From Eubacteriales bacterium (GTDB lineage Bacteria; Bacillota; Clostridia; Lachnospirales; Lachnospiraceae), in the NCBI GenBank assembly GCA_030524175.1, contig JAUNHC010000029.1, positions 1 to 64,000 of the forward strand: DNA of 64,000 bases. The letters are read 5' to 3'. Below the pieces are notes generated by a model that did not search any database, was not told where the DNA came from, and worked only from the letters and a program-made list of their open reading frames with translations. Position 1 is the first letter of the stretch. Each line of letters begins with the position of its first letter. The translations under genes were made by a program, and so were the position numbers. Below, piece after piece: positions 58,217 through 64,000 of the stretch.

Positions 58217-59488
58217 TCAGTCATTTATTTCAAGCATTTTGCTTACACGCATAAGACTCAGTCTTCTCCTCACATAGGGAGACAGACGCAGTGACAAGGC
58301 TGCCAGTTCCTCATCCAGTCCAATGTCATGCAGATCTATTGTACAGCCTGCCTTTTCCAGCAGATGACGCATCTCTTCCTCATCCGGAAGTTCATCAATA
58401 ATATCCGCAATTTCCGTGAGACACCCCTGAAGCCTTCCAGGTTTCACCTCCAGAAGAAGCTCCGGCTCATTCTCCCTGCAGATACCTTCTAAAAGTCCTT
58501 TTTTTCCAAAAGTCTCCTTTAGCAGTGCTTCATCCTGGTTCATATACGGCTTGGCGTGGCATTTTCCTTCACGGATCTTTCTCGCGATTCTTTTATACTC
58601 ATGAAGCACCAGCATTACTCCCACAGAAACCTTCTCTCCGTGGAGAGCCTCCACATGGTCATTGATAACCTCCATCTCCCACAAATGGGACATATGATGC
58701 TCCGCACAGGAAGCCGGACGGGAATTTCCTACCATCTGCATGGCAAGCCCCGACAAGATCAAAGCATACATAAGCTTCTCGCATGCCTCTTCCTCACCTG
58801 CTGCAATTGCACGCAGACAGCTCTTCACTGTCTTCAACGCCTTTTCTTCCAATTCTGCCACATATTCACAATAATATTCCCCTGTGAGCAGACTTGCAAT
58901 TTTCCAGTCCGCAAGACAGATATATTTTCCAAATAAATCAGATACGCCGGATGCATTGAGACGTTTCGGCGCATTTGCGAAGATATTGGTGTCCGCATAG
59001 ACACACATGGGGGCAGCTGCAGGCACTGTCTTCTTCAGACCGTCCCAGGTCATGGCTGCCACTGTTGATACGAATCCGTCCACACTTGCAGCGGTAGGTA
59101 CAGAAACAAAGGGAATTCTATATTTATACGCAACATAACGGCTGATATCGTGGATCGTCCCGGCCCCTACAGCCAGAATCAGATCAATATCTTCTTCCAT
59201 ATAATTCTCCACGATTTCCACAGCATAATTGTCTGCATGAAGGCCGTCGGCATCCAGGACAAGAACCTGGCACCTGTCATAAATCTCCTCCATGATTTCT
59301 TCCGTAGCTTGATACGTATTGGTATCACAGATAAGCAGAGGGGAAATATATTCTTTCAGAAACCCGTCTGACATTTCCTCCTCTAGTTTGTCCACAGCAC
59401 CTGCTTCGATTAGAATCTCATTTACCTCTATCCGATGTTCCTTCCCGCAGCTACAAGGTCGGGCAAAATCGTCCGTATCGACTCGCAT
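58217..59488 (-). CDS. egsA: Glycerol-1-phosphate dehydrogenase (AraM/EgsA type)
   Basis: Metal- and NAD(P)H-dependent enzyme of 423 residues that reduces dihydroxyacetone phosphate to sn-glycerol-1-phosphate, the archaeal-type lipid backbone; Bacillus uses it for heptaprenylglyceryl phosphate. Landmarks: cofactor part AVGAGTIHDISRYVAYK, FVSVPTAASVDGFVS and the metal His cluster in RPASCAEHHMSHLWE and ALHGEKV. SD AGGAGG precedes ATG. The neighbour ispF makes isoprenoid precursors, which fits the same lipid route. Confidence 0.9.
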   Translation of the reverse strand: MRVDTDDFARPCSCGKEHRIEVNEILIEAGAVDKLEEEMSDGFLKEYISPLLICDTNTYQATEEIMEEIYDRCQVLVLDADGLHADNYAVEIVENYMEEDIDLILAVGAGTIHDISRYVAYKYRIPFVSVPTAASVDGFVSTVAAMTWDGLKKTVPAAAPMCVYADTNIFANAPKRLNASGVSDLFGKYICLADWKIASLLTGEYYCEYVAELEEKALKTVKSCLRAIAAGEEEACEKLMYALILSGLAMQMVGNSRPASCAEHHMSHLWEMEVINDHVEALHGEKVSVGVMLVLHEYKRIARKIREGKCHAKPYMNQDEALLKETFGKKGLLEGICRENEPELLLEVKPGRLQGCLTEIADIIDELPDEEEMRHLLEKAGCTIDLHDIGLDEELAALSLRLSPYVRRRLSLMRVSKMLEIND

Positions 59489-59581
59489 GTAATTATCTCC
59501 TCCTGACTCAGATAAAAATCAATCCGGATGACACCATAAGCCGCGGAGGCCTTTTGACACCCGAACAAAAATTGACAGTTT

Positions 59582-59609
59582 GTAACTGTTCAGAACCATG
59601 AACAGTTAC
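59582..59609. repeat. Inverted repeat GTAACTGTTC(8)GAACAGTTAC
   Basis: Perfect 10-bp arms at 59582..59591 and 59600..59609 in the 226-bp gap between egsA and ridA, with partial echoes of ACAGTTT on both sides. It may be an operator for egsA, a hairpin, or a dispersed palindrome. Confidence 0.6.
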
Positions 59610-59668
59610 GACAGTTTTACAGTTTGCTATTATACATGATTTCCCTGCAAAAAGCAATGATTCAGACA

Positions 59669-59699
59669 ACAAAAGGCCTCCCGATTTGTCCGGAAGGCC
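59669..59699 (-). terminator. Intrinsic terminator of ridA
   Basis: Minus strand GGCCTTCC / GGGAGGCC with a 9-nt loop followed by TTTTGTT, 16 bp after the stop. Confidence 0.85.
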
Positions 59700-59714
59700 A
59701 GTGCGGTGATCATC

Positions 59715-60092
59715 TTATTTTTCAATTGCAGCGATTACTTCCACTTCGCAAAGTACATTCTTAGGAAGTGTCTTAACAGCTACACAAGAGCGTGCAGGTT
59801 TATTTACAAAATATTTGGCATAAATTTCGTTAAATGCTGCAAAATCGCCCATATCTGCCAAAAAGCAGGTTGTCTTAACTGCATTCTCAAAACTTGTCCC
59901 AGCTTCCTTAAGAACAGCGTCCAGGTTCTTCATCACCTGTTCAGCCTGTGCTTCAATGGTTTCTCCTGCCAATTCGCCTGTGGCCGGGTCTACAGGAATC
60001 TGTCCTGAAGTAAATAACACATCGCCTAAAATCATTGCCTGGGAATAAGGTCCGATAGCTGCCGGTGCCTTATCGGTATATACTACTTTCAT
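59715..60092 (-). CDS. ridA: RidA-family enamine/imine deaminase
   Basis: YjgF/RidA protein of 125 residues that hydrolyses reactive imines from PLP enzymes. Features: APAAIGPYSQAM (active-site loop), FTSGQIPVDPATGEL, and the catalytic Arg in ARSCVAVKTLPKNVLCEVEVIA. The start at 60092 has GGGAGA 8 nt upstream; the frame to 60110 is rejected. Monocistronic with clear promoter and terminator. Confidence 0.96.
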   Translation of the reverse strand: MKVVYTDKAPAAIGPYSQAMILGDVLFTSGQIPVDPATGELAGETIEAQAEQVMKNLDAVLKEAGTSFENAVKTTCFLADMGDFAAFNEIYAKYFVNKPARSCVAVKTLPKNVLCEVEVIAAIEK

Positions 60093-60141
60093 TGTAAAAT
60101 CTCCCTTCATCCTAAATAAATTTTTTCACCTTGTTGTCTTT

Positions 60142-60170
60142 ATTCTATATCAAAAATTTGTTAGGGTCAA
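60142..60170 (-). promoter_or_regulatory. Promoter of ridA
   Basis: Minus strand TTGACC, 17-nt spacer, TAGAAT, 50 bp before the start codon. Confidence 0.85.
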
Positions 60171-60190
60171 GCAATTTTTTTGGATATCCA

Positions 60191-61657
60191 TCACAGATTC
60201 AGATAGTTATATACTAATTTAGAAATACTTCTGATGTTATTGATGGCTGTATTTTCGTCCGGACAGTTCTCTGACATAACACAAAGTATATAATTTGTCT
60301 TCTCACCATAAACTATGGCAATGTCATGCTGGTCAGTATCTGTCTCTCCTGTCTTGTTGGCAACCTTGATGTCTCCGCTGAGACCTTCCGGTATTTTCCA
60401 GGTAACCTCCTGGCTCAACAGAAGGTCAAGCATTTCCCGGGATGCCTCCCGGCTCACACATTCACCCTTGTATATCCTCTCAAGGAGAAGGCCGCAGTCC
60501 TTTACTGAGGTAGTATTGCGCCCTCCTAGTCCTGTCTGCTGGGAAGAGGATGGATGGAGTGTGTGCTGTATGGAAGTGTCAGTATATCCTTCTTCTTCCA
60601 GATATTCATTAATGCTCTCCGCGCCTTCTCCAAAATCAGATTTATCCGACTGCAGACGCACCAGCTCGTTGCAGGACTCGTTATCGCTGACTGCGATCAT
60701 ATTGAAGAGAAGATCATCCATCTGCACCAGCGTATAATTACTGTCAGGGGTAGAATTAATTCTGGCTGCCTCGTGCTCCTTTACCGTTTCCATATTTTCA
60801 TAAGTTTTTGCCATTACAAATGGTTTGATCAGGCTTGCAGAATACAATCGCTTATTGTTGATCACAACCTCTTCCTCTGTGTTCAGGTCTTTGACATAGA
60901 TACTCCATTCCCCGTCATAGCCTGAAATAAGTGAATCAAGCTGAGGCTTAAGATTCTCTATCCCCAATTCATCCATATTCTGTACTTTTCCTGTCCCGTC
61001 CACGATCAGGCCCTCAGGTGTGACTCCGTTTTCCTGCAGCAGTACACCGTTGATCCCGCCGAAATAATAGCTTCCCTGGAAATGCTGGCCGTTGGAATCC
61101 ATCTCTATGTAATGAATGCCTGTATCGGTTACCATCTGCCCGTTCTCATCGAAATAATAGTAGCCGTTAAAAGTTACGCCATCTATTACCAGGTTATCCA
61201 TATAACGGATCTGCGGAGCGGCTGTCAGTCTGCCAAGATTATTCACCATAAAGTAGCCGTCAAATATATCTGTAGCTGTCAAATCACCCTCAGGTGCATC
61301 CGGATCAGGGACACTTAGCTGTCTTATCCTTACCATATGAGGATTTCCCGCTTTAAACTTCCCCTCTTCATCATGATAATAAAGGCCATCAAACACCGTT
61401 CCGTCAATGACAAAATGGTCAAAATAATGTATTGCCGGCTTATTCTCTTTTGTACCGTCTTCGTTCAGACAATAAAATCCATCGCTTTTCAGCAGATACT
61501 TGCCGGTCCCGTCAGGGAGAGGCAAAATCTGTGATTCTTCCGTAACTGACAAAAGACTTCCTGCTGCAGCTGCTGAAACACTTGCCGGAAAGGACAGGGC
61601 AAGGAGCGCAGCCCCCAACAGGAGCGTCTTTCCCAAAGCATTCTTATGGTTTCTCAT
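60191..61657 (-). CDS. Secreted class A beta-lactamase-like serine hydrolase with N-terminal repeats
   Basis: Exported protein of 488 residues. Signal peptide 1-29 (MRNHKNALG...ASVSA). Residues about 45-230 are four to five repeats with YY/FD-ENG-x patterns (GYYYFDENGQMVTDTG, GLYYHDEEGKFKAG), like choline-/cell-wall-binding repeats. The C-terminal ~255 residues have the serine beta-lactamase/PBP set: SASLIKP (SxxK), VSDNESCN (SDN) and ANKTGETD (KTG). The Glu of the class A omega loop is not obvious, so a peptidase or esterase role in the wall is as likely as drug hydrolysis. Own promoter. Confidence 0.85.
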   Translation of the reverse strand: MRNHKNALGKTLLLGAALLALSFPASVSAAAAGSLLSVTEESQILPLPDGTGKYLLKSDGFYCLNEDGTKENKPAIHYFDHFVIDGTVFDGLYYHDEEGKFKAGNPHMVRIRQLSVPDPDAPEGDLTATDIFDGYFMVNNLGRLTAAPQIRYMDNLVIDGVTFNGYYYFDENGQMVTDTGIHYIEMDSNGQHFQGSYYFGGINGVLLQENGVTPEGLIVDGTGKVQNMDELGIENLKPQLDSLISGYDGEWSIYVKDLNTEEEVVINNKRLYSASLIKPFVMAKTYENMETVKEHEAARINSTPDSNYTLVQMDDLLFNMIAVSDNESCNELVRLQSDKSDFGEGAESINEYLEEEGYTDTSIQHTLHPSSSQQTGLGGRNTTSVKDCGLLLERIYKGECVSREASREMLDLLLSQEVTWKIPEGLSGDIKVANKTGETDTDQHDIAIVYGEKTNYILCVMSENCPDENTAINNIRSISKLVYNYLNL

Positions 61658-61684
61658 ATACTTCTCCCTTTCTAATCAGAAAAA

Positions 61685-61713
61685 GTATACCTTTTTTTTA
61701 ACCACTCTGCAAT
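61685..61713 (-). promoter_or_regulatory. Promoter of the beta-lactamase-like gene
   Basis: Minus strand TTGCAG, 17-nt spacer, TATACT, 28 bp before the start codon. It lies within 50 bp past the glmS stop; no terminator for glmS was found here. Confidence 0.55.
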
Positions 61714-61733
61714 AATTTTATTGAATTTCACAC

Positions 61734-63560
61734 TTATTCCACAGTTACAGATTTTGCCAGGTTTCTGGGCTTATCCACATCCAGTCCCCTTCCTAAAGAT
61801 ACATAATAGCCGAAAAGCTGAAGGGGGATGATGGCCAGAGAGTTGGTGAAAAATGCATTCGTTTTAGGTATATAGATCACATAATCCGCTGTCTTCTCAA
61901 TCTCCTTATGGCCAAAGTTTGTCACAGCCATGACAAATGCCCCCCGGGTCTTCACCTCCACAATATTGCTGATTGTTTTCGGATACAGATTCTCCTGAGT
62001 TGCCACCGCCACTACCAAGGTGTCATCCTCGATGAGGGAAATGGTGCCGTGCTTCAGTTCCCCCGCAGCATATGCCTCGGAATGAATATAAGAAATCTCC
62101 TTAAGCTTCAGCGAACCCTCCAGGGAGATTGCATAATCTATCCCCCTGCCGATGAAAAACATATGGTCAGCCGCCAGATATCGGTATGCAAACCGCTGTA
62201 TTTTCTCTTTCATCCCCAAAAGGGATTCTATCTGCTCCGGAAGCTGCTCCAGATCATTCTGTAATTCCAGAAACTCTTGCCTGGAAATCGTCTCCCGTAC
62301 TCTTCCAAACTTCATGGCCAGAAGATACAGTGCAGCCAGCTGTGCACTGTATGCCTTGGTAGTGGCGACAGAAATCTCCGGCCCAGCCCAGGTATACATT
62401 ACATTGTCAGCTTCCCTGGCAATGGAACTTCCCACCACGTTTACAATGCCTAAAACACGGAGTCCATGGTCCTTTGCCTCCCGCAGGGCAGCCAGTGAGT
62501 CGGCAGTTTCCCCTGACTGGCTGATAATTATAGCCAGCGTTCCCTCCTCATAAATGGGATTACGGTAACGGAACTCACTAGCCAGGTCCACTTCCACAGG
62601 AATCCTTGCCATTCCCTCCAGCACATATTTTCCCGTCACAGCTGCATGGTAAGCCGATCCGCAGGCTACTATGGTAATCTTACGGATTCCCCGGATTTCT
62701 TCATCCGTCATGCCCAGCTCCTCGATCACCACTTCCTTGTTTTTCAAACGAGGACTGATGGTATCACGGACAGCTTTGGGCTGCTCGTAGATTTCCTTTA
62801 ACATGAAATGTTCATAACCGCCTTTTTCAGCGGCATCAATATCCCAGTCAATGGTTGCAGGAGTCTTTTCCAATTCATCGCCGTCTATATTGTAAAACCT
62901 GATATTTTCTTTGGAAAGGCATACGATTTCCTCATTCTCCATATAATAAACACTTCTGGTATAGCGGAGAATGGCCGGCACATCGGAAGCAATAAGGTTG
63001 CCCATCTCACTTGCCCCTACGATCAAAGGACTGTCTTTGCGGGCAGCATAAATATGATGGGGATGGTCCTTGAACATGATTCCCAGCGCATAAGAGCCTT
63101 CCACACGGCGCATGACTTTTTCGATGGCAGAAATAGGGTCACCTTCATAATACTCTGTCAGAAGATGAACTAATACCTCCGTGTCTGTCTCAGATAGAAA
63201 TTCATAACCTTTTTGCTCCAATTTCTTTTTAAGCTTTACGTAATTTTCTATAATCCCATTATGGACCACCACAATAGAGTGCTCTTTATTAAAATGGGGA
63301 TGGGCATTGGCATCAGAAGGACTTCCGTGTGTTGCCCATCTCGTGTGTCCGATCCCTGAGTTTCCCGGCATAGTCTCGCCTCCATGGGTAAGTTCTTCCA
63401 GAACCTTAAGCCGTCCCATTACCTTTTCCATAGTGATTTCATTGCCGTCATACACTGCAATTCCCGCTGAATCATATCCGCGGTACTCCAGCTTCGAAAG
63501 TCCGTCCAACAGAATGGGTGCTGCCTGATGCTCTCCGATGTATCCAACGATTCCACACAT
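61734..63560 (-). CDS. glmS: Glucosamine-fructose-6-phosphate aminotransferase
   Basis: Enzyme of 608 residues that makes glucosamine-6-phosphate for the cell wall. N-terminal glutaminase starts MCGIVGYIG with the nucleophile Cys2, then GIGHTRWATHG; two SIS domains follow with ACGSAYHAA and SQSGETADSLAAL; ends DKPRNLAKSVTVE. The start at 63560 has AGGAGG 7 nt upstream; the frame to 63587 is rejected. The leader is only about 75 nt, too short for the glmS ribozyme. Confidence 0.97.
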   Translation of the reverse strand: MCGIVGYIGEHQAAPILLDGLSKLEYRGYDSAGIAVYDGNEITMEKVMGRLKVLEELTHGGETMPGNSGIGHTRWATHGSPSDANAHPHFNKEHSIVVVHNGIIENYVKLKKKLEQKGYEFLSETDTEVLVHLLTEYYEGDPISAIEKVMRRVEGSYALGIMFKDHPHHIYAARKDSPLIVGASEMGNLIASDVPAILRYTRSVYYMENEEIVCLSKENIRFYNIDGDELEKTPATIDWDIDAAEKGGYEHFMLKEIYEQPKAVRDTISPRLKNKEVVIEELGMTDEEIRGIRKITIVACGSAYHAAVTGKYVLEGMARIPVEVDLASEFRYRNPIYEEGTLAIIISQSGETADSLAALREAKDHGLRVLGIVNVVGSSIAREADNVMYTWAGPEISVATTKAYSAQLAALYLLAMKFGRVRETISRQEFLELQNDLEQLPEQIESLLGMKEKIQRFAYRYLAADHMFFIGRGIDYAISLEGSLKLKEISYIHSEAYAAGELKHGTISLIEDDTLVVAVATQENLYPKTISNIVEVKTRGAFVMAVTNFGHKEIEKTADYVIYIPKTNAFFTNSLAIIPLQLFGYYVSLGRGLDVDKPRNLAKSVTVE

Positions 63561-63641
63561 ATTGTTACCTCCTGTCGCCTTTTGCACAATTGTCTCTTTT
63601 TTTTACGTATCGTTTTCAAGTTTAAAGTTAAACCACACTAA

Positions 63642-63669
63642 AGTATAACGAAATTTTTCAATCTGTCAA
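63642..63669 (-). promoter_or_regulatory. Promoter of glmS
   Basis: Minus strand perfect TTGACA, 16-nt spacer, TATACT. The -35 overlaps the stop codon of the upstream helicase gene. Confidence 0.75.
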
Positions 63670-64000
63670 GTTTTTTTGCTGCCTTTCCCAGAATTCTTTT
63701 ATGATTTCTTCCACTGTATCCAGTCTGCATTTTTTCCTGTCAGACCATTCTATGGGAAAAAGATTCCTGTATTCCTGATTCCCAAAACGGTCATCCAAAA
63801 GCAGGATCAATCCTATGTCTTCCTGAGTCCTGATCACTCTTCCTGCAGCCTGCAATACCTTATTCATCCCCGGGAAACGGTATGCATGATCGAATCCTCC
63901 CTCTCCCCTTTTGTCATAGTATTCTTTCAGTATTTCCCGCTCATTGCTTATCTGGGGAAGTCCTGTTCCCACCACTACAACACCGATGAGTCTGTCTCCC
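63658..64000 (-). CDS. ATP-dependent DNA helicase, DinG/XPD-like (3' end only)
   Basis: C-terminal 113 residues of a superfamily 2 helicase; the gene runs off the right edge. The frame is open to 64000 and reads GDRLIGVVVVGTGLPQ before the possible GTG at 63975, which is therefore internal. Motif VI is MNKVLQAAGRVIRTQEDIG (QxxGRxxR), followed by LLLDDRFG. This matches the end of Rad3/DinG-type iron-sulfur helicases. It ends just before glmS. Confidence 0.9.
   Translation of the reverse strand, partial: GDRLIGVVVVGTGLPQISNEREILKEYYDKRGEGGFDHAYRFPGMNKVLQAAGRVIRTQEDIGLILLLDDRFGNQEYRNLFPIEWSDRKKCRLDTVEEIIKEFWERQQKNLTD

Overview
This window looks like chromosome from an anaerobic, spore-forming Clostridia of the family Lachnospiraceae, Blautia-like in flavour. 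That assignment is inferred from gene content, not from a search. The evidence is sigH plus a lone Spo0A-type DNA-binding domain, ferredoxin-dependent 2-oxoacid oxidoreductase, a flavodiiron protein, FAD/Fe-S dihydroorotate dehydrogenase (pyrDK), consensus SD sequences and sigma-A promoters, and a YesM/YesN-controlled sugar locus. Almost all genes lie on the minus strand; the exceptions are an EamA transporter, a cold-shock gene, a DUF-type gene, an acidic membrane protein and a coiled-coil protein. No phage, insertion sequence, CRISPR array or resistance island was recognised.

Layout. 0-3 kb: a LytTR response regulator with an XRE repressor, then a divergent EamA transporter. 2.7-6 kb: a 2-oxoacid:ferredoxin oxidoreductase in two fused genes (alpha-beta and gamma-delta). 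6-11 kb: radA with a small partner, and clpC behind a YtrA-type GntR regulator. 12-21.3 kb: a hemicellulose/oligosaccharide locus (GH43, an (alpha/alpha)6 hydrolase, two permeases, a binding protein and the YesN/YesM two-component pair). 21.4-23.4 kb: mntP, an SseB-like gene and an AlkD-type gene. 23.7-28.7 kb: purE-purM-purN-purD with a flavodiiron gene at the end. 28.7-32.3 kb: M29-type peptidase, HD phosphohydrolase, small membrane proteins, VanZ. 32.4-37.2 kb: pyrC-pyrF-pyrK-pyrD-pyrE. 37.2-43.2 kb: a repeat island, cold-shock gene, degV, a stand-alone Spo0A C-terminal domain, and htpG with a perfect CIRCE. 43.3-46.2 kb: a large surface protein. 46.3-50 kb: aldehyde dehydrogenase, two HAD phosphatases, maf. 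50-53 kb: polyferredoxin and glnS. 53.3-60.1 kb: coiled-coil gene, tRNA-Thr(GGT), sigH-rlmB-mrnC-cysS-ispF-egsA, ridA. 60.2-64 kb: a beta-lactamase-like surface hydrolase, glmS, and the end of a DinG/XPD-type helicase cut by the window edge.

The least-explained material is in the intergenic DNA and small proteins. A short palindromic repeat family sits directly past intrinsic terminators (five copies, one a perfect 15-bp-arm hairpin). A 50-bp tandem repeat carries its own SD and ATG in front of a glycosidase gene. A 376-bp palindrome island lies upstream of the pyr operon. Tandem repeats occur inside the pur operon and a 22-bp-arm inverted repeat inside the pyr operon. The lone Spo0A effector domain has altered recognition-helix residues and an 0A box in front of its gene.
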